The notes below the pieces were generated by a model that was not told the origin of the DNA, searched no databases, and saw only the letters and a list, made by a program, of their open reading frames with translations. Of a stretch of 10,526 nt of DNA, positions 1 to 8,532 are shown in pieces; within the stretch, counting starts at the first letter, position 1; each line of letters begins with the position of its first letter. Source of the stretch: Conidiobolus incongruus B7586 (lineage: Eukaryota; Entomophthoromycota; Entomophthoromycetes; Entomophthorales; Conidiobolaceae); assembly GCA_000697335.1 (NCBI GenBank), contig JNEM01014522.1, forward strand, positions 1-10,526, read 5' to 3'. The translations under genes and the position numbers were made by a program.

Positions 1-57
1 AAATATATATATATAGTTTGAAAATATTTATTTTCCTATATATTATATATATATATA

Positions 58-89
58 ATCTTTCAAAATGTAAAATATGTTTGAAAGAT
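58..89. repeat. Short inverted repeat, 10-bp arms
   Basis: ATCTTTCAAA at 58-67 is the exact reverse complement of TTTGAAAGAT at 80-89, with a 12-nt spacer. On its own a 10-bp arm is near what chance gives in DNA this AT-rich. It is listed because it sits directly beside the longer hairpin at 92-122. Confidence 0.45.
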
Positions 90-91
90 CA

Positions 92-122
92 GAAATTAAA
101 AAATTTGCCATTTTTTAATTTC
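92..122. repeat. Perfect 13-bp hairpin, 5-nt loop
   Basis: GAAATTAAAAAAT at 92-104 pairs perfectly with ATTTTTTAATTTC at 110-122 around a TTGCC loop. Because it is almost all A and T it would be weak as RNA, but it could extrude as a DNA cruciform. No gene lies next to it, so a terminator role for a neighbouring gene cannot be argued from this window. Confidence 0.65.
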
Positions 123-377
123 CATACTAATATTTATTCAATTGAAATTCCAAAATTAGATTAATAACATTATTAATTTTTTTAAAAGTTAAGGATATAT
201 TAAATATTGTTCTATAATCACTTAATATATCTAATGATTTTGATGGAATATAAAACTAATCCTGATTTAATATCAAAATATGAAAGAGGCTATGTATGAT
301 TTATTAATAAAAGTTTGATATATTTTTTAATTTGAACAAAATTCAGTATAATTATTTTATTTTTATTCAACTATAAA

Positions 378-401
378 ATTATAAAATTTTCATTTTATAA
401 T
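378..401. repeat. 10-bp hairpin with TTTC loop
   Basis: ATTATAAAAT at 378-387 and ATTTTATAAT at 392-401 are exact reverse complements around a 4-nt loop. The arms are pure A/T and of a length expected a few times by chance in such DNA, so no function is claimed. Confidence 0.35.
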
Positions 402-2402
402 AAGATTTTTATAAATCCATATATCATTGAATTATATTAATTTTAATGTGTCTAATTAAAGATATTCTTCACCAATAATATAGTATAATCCTTATCCTAT
501 ATATCAATAAATTAATCAAAATATATTGTATTTTTGATAAAAATTTTTGGATAAGATTAATATTTTGCTCATATGAAAAGTTTAATTCTTAAATTATTCA
601 AATAAATTATTTTCAAACTAATATTTGAAATTTGCTTTAAAATATATTTTGAGCAATTTAATAATATAATTATAGTGAAATATTTCCTAATTATCCCTTA
701 CGCAATAGTTTTAAATATTGATTGGTAATATATAATGTGTGATTGAAATGTATTAAGTAAATAATTAATTAAATTAAACAAAGTGAAAAAGTATAAATCA
801 AAATTTGTATAGTATTTTTAAATATTCTTCGCGAATTCAATATCTGATTATGTATCAATATGTTGAATTATATATTATATATTAATGATTAATCAATCAA
901 TTTATTTAATGGCCTTTGAATTTTTATCAAATTTTTATAATATACCAAATTAATTTTCGTATCAAAACCAAACGAATATAGATTTTATGAAATCAATTAT
1001 CTATTATTACAATTATACAATTATATCACCGACATTTTAGCAATATATATTTTTAAAAATTTCTGGAGATTAAAATACAAAGTATGAAATGTTGGATTTT
1101 AAGTTAGCAGTACTTGTTGAGACATGAAATAAACCAAATAATTCTCATTTTCTCAACTAAATTTGAGTGTCAATAATTTATCGAAGCTTGGCTATTTATA
1201 AAATTTCAATATTTACTTTAGTTTTTTTACTGCAAGTTATTTCCTAATATTTTTATAGAATATATAACCTTAGCACAACCATTGAAAACACTCAATATAT
1301 GATTCACATATTTTGGAAGTGATTATCATGATATTAAATGAGGTTATATTAATTCCATTTTATACCAGTGACTATCAAATATTTTTATTATCATACCTAC
1401 AAATGTATTTTAAATTGCCATACAGTTAAAATCTTGATATAATTAAAGTATATTACAAACGATGATATTTGATTAAATATAACCTATATTTAATATTCTT
1501 AAATATCAAAGAATTTAATTCAAAATCTAATTTAACTATTAAATTAATTGAACTAAATGGTTAATTATAAAAATTTTATCTAATCGTATTATATAATTTT
1601 TTATTATGACTATTCGGTATATATGAATTGACTCTAAATCGAGAGTTCAGTATACGAATTTCAAAGATATTGATCAGATATTTATTATTTTGATATTATT
1701 TTACCATGTCATTCTAAAAATTTCAATAATATATTTTTCATTAGTCTCATATTGTCAATATGGAGATTTTACATGAAATATTATAAAAAACGAAAATAGT
1801 AAATTGATATTGTGATTATATAATATATACACTGTAATTATTTCAATATTTGAATTAATGTCAAATAATTAGAATTTTCGTTTAAATTCTTTCACAAGTT
1901 AATAATCGAAAAATAAGGTAAAAAATTTGCAAATTTGTAATTAAGATATGAATATATCTTTCATAGTTGTATATATATTCAGAATCTATAATTCTAATTA
2001 TATCTGATGAAAAATCAAAAAATACATTTTTCTACAAGAATATATTGAGTGGATTTTTAATTTTAATACATAGTTTATAGAATATTTGAAATATTTAATA
2101 GAGAGAATAATTATATGATTCAAAATATACCTTTTATAACTCTATTTTGTTTATTAATTTACATAATTATATATATTCATTTGTTTTGGAAATAGATTAT
2201 ATATTATATCTTAAGTCATGATCTTTCAAACTTGTATACACCATAATTAAGACAACAAATATCTGAATCAATTGGTAAATATTCGTATTTAGCTTTTATA
2301 TATCTTTCCAGGTGTCCCAAGCCATTTATATTGAACATTCTTAAAACTTGAAATATTTATTTTATATTAGAATATAAATTTTAAATATATTATATTAATT
2401 TT

Positions 2403-2438
2403 GATAATTTCATTATATTTCGATATAATGAAATTATC
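2403..2438. repeat. Perfect 16-bp hairpin with TTCG loop
   Basis: GATAATTTCATTATAT at 2403-2418 pairs without mismatch with its reverse complement at 2423-2438, leaving only TTCG (2419-2422) as the loop. The next bases outward (T and T) do not pair, so the arms end sharply. The loop reads UUCG in RNA, but the closing pair is T-A and not the C-G of the very stable tetraloop family. The hairpin lies in gene-free DNA about 1 kb upstream of the coiled-coil gene. It may be a cruciform-forming site, the footprint of a mobile hairpin, or the stem of an unrecognised RNA. Confidence 0.75.
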
Positions 2439-2771
2439 TCATAAACTGTCAACAAAATTTCAATTTATATGGCATAAGTATTGCGCTAATAATGTTCTTT
2501 TTAACGGTTATATTTCGTAAAGTTTAACATTACAAATTTATAGCATAAATTTATGACACTAAATTTTAGTTTGCTGAAAATTATAAACGAAAGTTGATAT
2601 CATATTCTTCAGTTTATATCCGATTTGTTTTATGAAAGTTTCGTAAAATTTTTTTTTGAATAAATCATTAAAGTTCATATATATCCACTTATATATAAAA
2701 TCAACATCTATAATTTTAATTGAATAATAGTCAACTCAACTCTCTGAAACAGAATACAGATTAATTTATAG

Positions 2772-2801
2772 GCATTTTATTAGATATCAAAAATAAAATG
2801 C
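2772..2801. repeat. 10-bp inverted repeat
   Basis: GCATTTTATT at 2772-2781 and AATAAAATGC at 2792-2801 are exact reverse complements with a 10-nt spacer. The G/C-containing tips make it slightly less trivial than pure A/T palindromes, but arms of this length are near chance. Confidence 0.4.
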
Positions 2802-3150
2802 TCAATATTATGAATTTATATCAAAATAGAGAGAAAAAAGATCATTAATTCTGATATTCTTGAATAAAAATTCATTACCAATCCTTAAATTTTTAATATC
2901 AGCATATTCTACTCCCAATCATATCACAAAATTCAAAATTATTAGCCTTGTGAAATCTGATCCAAATTATTACTAAATAGACACCTTTGAATAATGCTAA
3001 ACACTTTCAGAGAATATGCGAATTCGAAGCAAAACCACTATAATTACTGATAAATTTAAAACCTATACATTTCTCCAATACTCGAAATCATATGTAATTA
3101 ACCTAATTTTAGCTCCTAACAATCTATAAAATTACCTTAAAGATATCCTC

Positions 3151-3190
3151 CGTAAACCCCAGGTATTTGATTGGTTGAGATAGGGGTTAA
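3151..3190. promoter_or_regulatory. Candidate upstream regulatory patch of the coiled-coil gene
   Basis: This is the most G/C-containing short patch in the first 3.4 kb and lies about 245-280 bp upstream of the first ATG at 3433. AACCCC (3155-3160) and GGGGTT (3183-3188) form an inverted repeat. Between them is ATTGG (3170-3174), the complement of a CCAAT box, the core bound by the conserved HAP/NF-Y complex. AGGGG (3182-3186) matches the core of the yeast stress-response element. These are short motifs, so the call rests on their clustering, position and contrast with the surrounding AT DNA. Confidence 0.35.
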
Positions 3191-3268
3191 TTGAGAAAAT
3201 TAAAATGTGTAACCAAATAATTGTAATCATCAAGACCATTTAACATTAAATATTATTCAATACAGATT

Positions 3269-3289
3269 TATATATATATATATATATAT
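3269..3289. repeat. TA dinucleotide microsatellite
   Basis: This is an uninterrupted run of about ten TA units, starting about 165 bp upstream of the coiled-coil gene. Such tracts disfavour nucleosomes and are common in AT-rich fungal promoters, but here it may be no more than a microsatellite. Confidence 0.85.
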
Positions 3290-3432
3290 TGTTTGTTTCT
3301 TTATTTTCTACCTCTTATTCAATTAACGTAATTATAATATTAGTATTAATTAATTCAATATTAAAATCAGATATTATATTACACTATCAATTTTGTTTGT
3401 AAATAAAATATAAAAAATTCAATTTATTCATC

Positions 3433-4947
3433 ATGATGTCTTCAACTTCTCAAACTTTAAATTTTGACTCTATGTCGGAACAAGAAGTAATCACTTATAA
3501 TTATTCATATTAATTCTTTATTCATACTTTTAATTAGCTACACTTAAAATTAGAAAATTTAACCAGTAAGAACTCTGACTTGATTCAAGAAAGTGAATTT
3601 TATAAAAGGGTAAGTTATATTCACAGTTCGTAATTATTAGTATCTAATATGGTATAGAAACACGGTTTGATTACTCAAGAGTTGGAAGAACTATTATTAA
3701 ACCAAACTAACTTGGAAACCCAATTGGCTCAGCTCGAAGCTGAAAAAGATAATTTAAAGAAGGAAAATCAGAACTTGTTAAAGACTAATAGAGATTTGGA
3801 AGCAAAAATCGCTAGAGAGGTATACTTTATTATTTTTTATTTTTTATTTTTTATTTATTTATATGAATAGGCTAAACAATTTGATAATGATAAATTAAAC
3901 TGGTTCAATAAAGAAATTCAGTTGAGGGACCAAATTCGCGATTTAAATATTCAAATCAATAACTCTAAAAGTACTGAAGCACCCGCTCCAAAGTCGCGTT
4001 TGCGTGCTGTGAGTTTGAGCGTGGTGAATCAAGTTCCACCAATATTCGGTGATGACGATACTCCTGACACGAAAACTCAAGCCACTTTGGCTCACGAGAA
4101 TAAATTGGCTAATAAGACCATTCGTATTCAGTTGAAGGAGATCAGCGAATTGAAGGCGACAATGAGTAAGTTGCAGCAGGAGATCACCGCTTTGGGAGAC
4201 CAGAATCGACGTGCTCGTCAGGTTGAGGAGACTTTAAGGCAAGAAATTGCTCAATTGAAGCTCGCTAACAGATCCTTGCAGGAGGACAACGAGTCTTATC
4301 AGCTTTTGTTGCGAGATCGCACATTGACTGGTCAGTTCAATATGGAATCTTACTTGCATGAGGAGCAGGATGAATTCTCTGGCAGTGGCCAACAGACTTT
4401 AGGCGATGCTCTCAGTATTCAACTGAATGGCGGTGGTTCAACATTAGCAGCTGCTTTGGGGGGCGACTTTAGTGATTCGTCAAATACCAACGGATCAGCC
4501 AACAATGTTGGATCAAGTCCTGACGACAGCAAGACTAAAGCAGAGCTCAAGCAAGCTAACGAAGAGAATAAAAAACTCAAAGACGAGAACAAAGCGCTCG
4601 CACTGTATATTTCTAAAATCCTTGGACGCATCATGTCCAATCCCGTCCTCGCAGAAGCCCTATCCATTTCCAACCAAGACGAAGAAGAGAAAAAACCCGT
4701 GGAAACCAAACCGGCACCATCACAATCCTTATTATCGCCCGGTGCCAACCAGAACAGCAAAGTATCTTTCGAATTACCCCAAAGATCGCCCACCACCAAA
4801 CCTCAAACATCCCCCAACGCTACATCGAGACACCCTCGACGATCCAAATCAGTCTCTGTATCCGGCACAAGTTCCATTTTCTTTAACTTTAAATCACCAT
4901 TTAAAAAGAATTCATCACCACCTGCTAAACCTGAGGAAGCTTCTTAA
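3433..4947 (+). CDS. Coiled-coil protein, four exons, possible septation-type (Uds1-like) fungal scaffold
   Basis: The gene has exons at 3433-3486, 3538-3609, 3658-3819 and 3871-4947, giving 454 residues. The three introns (51, 48 and 51 nt) open with GTAATC, GTAAGT and GTATAC and end in TAG; intron 2 has a CTAAT branch-like site. Two tandem ATGs begin the frame, each with A at -3. Exons 2-4 encode heptad-like, Glu/Lys/Leu/Gln-rich coiled coil at about residues 16-130, then 170-243, then 317-351. Just after the second coil is EDNESYQLLLRDRTLTGQF (234-252), and the third ends in ENKALALYISKILGRIM. From memory, motifs of this kind occur in fungal coiled-coil proteins named for up-regulation during septation (Uds1 family); no search was possible. 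The linker at 253-316 is Gly/Ser/Asn-rich. The tail is Pro/Ser-rich and basic, with RRSKS (419-423); RLRAVS (139-144) is a second RxxS kinase-type site. No signal peptide or membrane segment is seen in the spliced product. Synonymous codon choice changes near 4540. The gene model is firm; the family is tentative. Confidence 0.85.
3833..3853 (+). repeat. Three tandem TTTTTTA units inside intron 3
   Basis: Six T plus one A is repeated three times exactly within intron 3 (3820-3870) of the coiled-coil gene. It forms the polypyrimidine tract ahead of the TAG acceptor, and probably arose by slippage. Read in the exon frame it gives mainly Phe, Leu, Ile and Tyr. Confidence 0.8.
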
Positions 4948-5307
4948 TTTTATTTTATTCAATGTACCACATTATTTAGGGTACATTATTTTTTGTGAAT
5001 TTTTGTTTATTGTGAGTAAAATTAATTATATTTTTGATATGATATTACATTTGATATTTTGTATGAGAAGTTTATTGTTTGTTAAAATTAAAAAACAAAT
5101 CAAAAAATTAAATCTACTTAATTTTAATTTAAATTATATTAAAATATTAATTCAACTAACATGAAATTTTATATTTTGAATTGATAATGATTTAAAATTA
5201 TGAATATTTGTTAGAATAATTTATGGAATTGGATAAGATTAAAAAATTCAAATAATACAAGGCTAAAATATTAAGTTTATTAAAAAGTTTAGTGACTTTG
5301 GGTGCAG
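4948..5307. other. 3' flank of the coiled-coil gene
   Basis: This is AT-rich DNA between the TAA of the coiled-coil gene and the tRNA gene. It must hold the 3' untranslated region. I find no canonical AATAAA on the plus strand close to the stop. A long frame crossing 4472-5164 overlaps the true exon in another frame and ends in low-complexity translation, so it is not a gene. Confidence 0.6.
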
Positions 5308-5379
5308 GGCTCGATGGTTTAGTGGTATAATTCTCCCTTAGGGTGGGAGAGGTCCTGGGTTCGATTCCCAGTCGAGCCC
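5308..5379 (+). tRNA. tRNA-Pro (anticodon AGG), intronless
   Basis: This is a full 72-nt cloverleaf. The acceptor GGCTCGA (5308-5314) pairs perfectly with TCGAGCC (5372-5378), and the discriminator is C. The anticodon stem CTCCC/GGGAG (5333-5337/5345-5349) encloses TTAGGGT, with anticodon AGG at 5340-5342. The T stem CTGGG/CCCAG encloses TTCGATT. Internal Pol III promoter boxes match consensus: A box TGGTTTAGTGG (5315-5325) and B box GGTTCGATTCC (5358-5368). The CTTAGGG anticodon region is typical of eukaryotic nuclear tRNA-Pro. CCA is not encoded, as expected, and there is no intron. It would decode CCU, and CCC after A34 is converted to inosine. It sits between two convergent protein genes. 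Confidence 0.97.
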
Positions 5380-5404
5380 TTTATCTTAGTCTTCTAGCCA
5401 TGTA

Positions 5405-5409
5405 TTTTT
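5405..5409 (+). terminator. Pol III T-run after tRNA-Pro
   Basis: Five consecutive T begin 26 nt past the end of the tRNA. This is the first run of four or more T downstream, so it is the likely RNA polymerase III stop, giving a trailer of about 25-30 nt. The distance is longer than usual, so partial earlier release at the CTTT directly after the tRNA is possible. Confidence 0.6.
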
Positions 5410-5671
5410 GCAAATATAAATTCACTATTTTACTTTCTTCTGCAATTATAAATTATTTAAATATTTATAATATTATAATTATTCAATAAAATAATCTAAA
5501 AATTGATTTATATTGTATCTATAGGATTTTTTTAATTATAATATGGTTTAGCTCAAAATACACAACATTAATTAAATATATTTTATAATTTAAACTTTGA
5601 AAGATATCATTTGAAATTATTAAACAAAGTATATTTAATAATGGATTACAAAGAGGAATATTTAATACAAA
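5410..5671. other. 3' flank between the tRNA and the acyl-CoA dehydrogenase gene
   Basis: This AT-rich stretch must contain the 3' untranslated region of the minus-strand acyl-CoA dehydrogenase gene. I see no further gene, RNA fold or long repeat in it. Confidence 0.6.
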
Positions 5672-6916
5672 TTATTTATATTGATTCATCAATAATCTAC
5701 TAATGATCAATCTTTGAATTTGACTTGTACCTTCGTAGATCTGGAAGATTTTGGCATCTCTCATTAACTTTTCAACGGGATACTCAGTGTTGAATCCGTT
5801 ACCTCCAAAGATTTGAACTGCGTCGGCGGCTGCCTTGTTGGCCACTTCACTAGCCATGGCCTTGGCTGCTGAGGCGAAGTAGGTGTTGGGCTTGCCGGCG
5901 TCGCGGAATGCCGCGGCTTTCCATACAAGGAGGCGTGAGGCTTCGATACCCATGGCCATTTCTGCAAGCATGAAGGCGATGGCTTGATGTTGGATGATGG
6001 GTTTGCCCATGGTCTTTCTTTCAAGAGCGTATTTGGCAGCTTCGTCCATAGCACGCTTAGCAAGACCTACGGCAGCTGAGGCAACTAAAGGACGAGTAGT
6101 GTCGAAAGCACCCATAGCAATCTTGAAACCTTTGCCAACTTCACCCAAGACATTTTCTTCAGGAACTTCAACCTCCTCAAAGGTAATACCGCGAGTATCA
6201 CTAGCTCTCTGACCCATGTTAATTTCTTTTCTTCCAACTTGAATACCTGGAGTGTCTGCATCTACAATAAACCCAGTGAAAGCCTTACCAGTGTCAGCGT
6301 TAGCATCAGTCTTAGCCAATACGAAGTACCAGTTAGCCTTACCACCGTTAGTAATCCACATCTTCTGACCGTTAATAACCCATTTGTCACCCTTCTTCAC
6401 AGCTGTCGTACCAAGGCCAGCGACGTCAGACCCAGCACCAGGCTCGGTGACGCCATAAGCAGCCATTAAAGGCTCCTCAGTCATTCTCCCAAGATATTTC
6501 TTCTTTTGGAAGTCGTTACCAGCTAAAATGACGGGAGCTTCCGCGAGTCCGTTAGCTTCAATAGCGGTCTGGATCCCAGAGCATCCATATGCCAACTCCT
6601 CACTGATGAGAGCACCGTCAAATACACCAAGCCCCAAACCACCATACTCTTGGGGAATGTGAGTATTAACTAATCCCAACTCCCATGCCTTCTTAATAAT
6701 TTCGGTAGGATACTCTCCAGTCTGGTCGTGATAAGCCGCCTTGGGAATGATTTCTTCAGCTGCGAACTTCCTGGCGAGCTCTTGATATGCGAGTTGGTCT
6801 TCGCTAAGATTGAAGGAGACACCGTTATTACGGATCGAGGAGTTAGAGAAAGCTCTGTTAATTAATTTACTCCTACTAAGGTTAGATAATACTCTTAAAT
6901 TTTTCGTTAATAGCAT
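5672..6916 (-). CDS. ACADM: Medium-chain acyl-CoA dehydrogenase, mitochondrial precursor
   Basis: This FAD enzyme catalyses the first step of mitochondrial beta-oxidation: alpha,beta-dehydrogenation of medium-chain acyl-CoA to trans-2-enoyl-CoA, passing electrons to electron-transfer flavoprotein. One open exon gives 414 residues (human precursor 421). Both family signatures are intact: [14 protein letters not shown] (152-165) and [22 protein letters not shown] (about 368-389 in outline). [10 protein letters not shown] carries the catalytic Glu at 395, matching the human C-terminal active-site position. [17 protein letters not shown] and MGAFDTTRP are typical of the medium-chain branch rather than the short- or very-long-chain branches. 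The N terminus is rich in Arg, Ser and Leu and lacks acidic residues, as a mitochondrial presequence should. RAFSNS (21-26) fits the R-x-F-x-x-S pattern for MPP then octapeptidyl (MIP) cleavage, which would leave a mature start near residue 31. The ATG has A at -3. Ala codons change from GCT to GCC/GCA near residue 270-300. Fungi commonly keep medium-chain oxidation in peroxisomes too; the presequence argues for mitochondria here. Confidence 0.95.
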   Translation of the reverse strand: MLLTKNLRVLSNLSRSKLINRAFSNSSIRNNGVSFNLSEDQLAYQELARKFAAEEIIPKAAYHDQTGEYPTEIIKKAWELGLVNTHIPQEYGGLGLGVFDGALISEELAYGCSGIQTAIEANGLAEAPVILAGNDFQKKKYLGRMTEEPLMAAYGVTEPGAGSDVAGLGTTAVKKGDKWVINGQKMWITNGGKANWYFVLAKTDANADTGKAFTGFIVDADTPGIQVGRKEINMGQRASDTRGITFEEVEVPEENVLGEVGKGFKIAMGAFDTTRPLVASAAVGLAKRAMDEAAKYALERKTMGKPIIQHQAIAFMLAEMAMGIEASRLLVWKAAAFRDAGKPNTYFASAAKAMASEVANKAAADAVQIFGGNGFNTEYPVEKLMRDAKIFQIYEGTSQIQRLIISRLLMNQYK

Positions 6917-8400
6917 TTTTTAATATTATTCGAAAAAGATAAAAGGATTATATAACAATTATTAATTTTTTTAATTATTTAAACAGATTTAAAAATTATT
7001 GGGATAATGACTTGGTATTCATTATTTATACCTTAAATAATCCCTGAAAATTAGACAAAATTAAAATTCATATGAAAATTTACTTTGAAACATGTGATGT
7101 AACTTAGTATTGAAATTAAAATGGAAAACTTTTGGATTAAATATTTGATTACAAGTTGAATTAACTACATAGTTGAAAACACTGTGTGTAATTGAATAAA
7201 TGAATATAATTTAAGTAATAAGCAATAAAGCACTTATTAAAATTGCAAAAAATGTAATAATAACAATTATTAATATGTTTAATTATTTCAAATATGTTAT
7301 TCCCATTTTAATCAATTAATTTATGTGCATCCGAAATTAGAATAGTTTCACCAAGAATTTTGAACCTGTAACGATTACATTTACTTATACATTAAGTTTA
7401 TCCCGAAATTAAATTGTTTATGCGAAAAATTTTTATTGAACAATAAATTACACTCTTCTTGTAAATATTATTACCTCACTATTTTAAAAACATATGGTTG
7501 TTGTAAATTTGACTCAAAATTGGTATATTGTCATTTGATAATCTAAGTTTTATTTAAAGAAGAGGGATATTGAAAAAATTTAAATTTTGAAATTAGGGTG
7601 ATTATTTAAAATATAATCGTTTAAAACTGTAACAGTTAAATGTGTATATATATATATATATTAAGAACTTATAATAATTGAACATATTATATAATTAATT
7701 AAGAGTAATTTGCAATAATTATTTTGGTCATATCCTATTAAAAAAATAATTTGTGCAAAAATCATTACTTGAATAACCAATTAAATAAAAGTAAATTAAT
7801 TAGGCAAAAAGACTTGAAATATTTATAGAAGAACTATAATAATATTAAGAATTCTTTTGATTTATTTTATTTCATTTATTATAATAGTATAAGGTTCCAT
7901 ATTAATTTTTACCTTGTAATTTTATTAAACTTTACTCATTCATTTGATATCAATTTAACAAAAATAGATAGATATTTCGTAATTTACAGTAAATTTTGGT
8001 AATTATAGGATTTGATATATTTCAAAATTTTGAGTAATGATATTAAATTTTATTGAACCAATATTCTATTGTTAAATTTTATATGAAAATTGATTATATA
8101 CAATCTAACTGAAATTTTAAAACATTAACCAAATGTTCATTATTATCTGAATAGCATTTCAATATTAATTCTAAAATCCTCAGAGTTCTTGTGAGACCTG
8201 ATATTATGAATATCTAGTGTTATTAAGTATGCAATTATGATATTAAATTCAATTTCAGTGAAATTGTAAAAATTAATAAAATACATTGATAATAATTTCA
8301 TAAGCATTAATGTAAAAAATTGGATGATATATTAATAAAAGAAATCAAGGTTACTGCAGTTTTTACCTAGAACATACAATAACTTTAAAATCAACAATTA
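6917..8400. other. AT-rich gene-free stretch, 5' flank of the acyl-CoA dehydrogenase gene
   Basis: No coding region, RNA gene or long repeat is supported here. The first few hundred bases must include the minus-strand promoter of the acyl-CoA dehydrogenase gene, but no TATA box or other motif stands out against the AT background. A TA run lies at 7645-7660. Composition resembles the left flank rather than the right end of the window. Confidence 0.55.
7645..7660. repeat. TA dinucleotide microsatellite
   Basis: Eight TA units in a row lie in gene-free DNA about 730 bp upstream of the acyl-CoA dehydrogenase start. There is no sign of function. Confidence 0.8.
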
Positions 8401-8532
8401 TATTTAAGTATCAAGAGATGGTATTTATAGAAACGTTTTGCTTCCGGTTATTACGACTTAAAAAATAAGGTTGAAGCTAAGGAGAATAAGTGGTTTGAAT
8501 CCTAGTATTTTTAGAGGCTTCAATTTGAAATT

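Larger units (their letters stand above)
1..3150. other. AT-rich gene-free stretch
   Basis: I see no convincing gene here. No long open frame exists on either strand, there is no tRNA-like box pair, and no island of raised GC like those that mark the genes elsewhere in the window. The sequence is not simple repeat either: it is complex AT-rich DNA with scattered TA runs (for example at 1-15 and 43-57) and several short inverted repeats. Two of these, at 92-122 and 2403-2438, are longer than chance would readily give. Hand counting 241-480 gives CpA plus TpG clearly above CpT plus ApG (20 against 12), the opposite of the right end of the window. It could be plain intergenic DNA, very old decayed repeats, or structural chromosome DNA; the sequence does not decide. 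Confidence 0.6.

Noticed and set aside
79-2231. A 13-bp word at 79-91 repeated in inverse orientation at 2219-2231
   Set aside because: In DNA this AT-rich, many such distant 13-mer pairs are expected by chance, and the match does not extend further.
3409-3417. TATAAAAAA as a TATA box for the coiled-coil gene
   Set aside because: It ends only about 15 nt before the first ATG, too close for a normal transcription start, and such words are everywhere in this DNA.
4419-4799. 126-residue open frame on the minus strand
   Set aside because: It lies wholly inside exon 4 of the coiled-coil gene, and its Ser/Leu-rich translation is what the complement of that exon gives. It has no motif of its own.
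4472-5164. 230-residue open frame on the plus strand
   Set aside because: It overlaps exon 4 in a different frame, then runs into low-complexity AT sequence translated as Ile/Asn/Leu/Lys. The in-frame coiled-coil exon explains the openness.
5764-6469. Three smaller frames inside the acyl-CoA dehydrogenase gene (one minus, two plus)
   Set aside because: All are alternative-frame readings of a gene whose true frame matches its family end to end.
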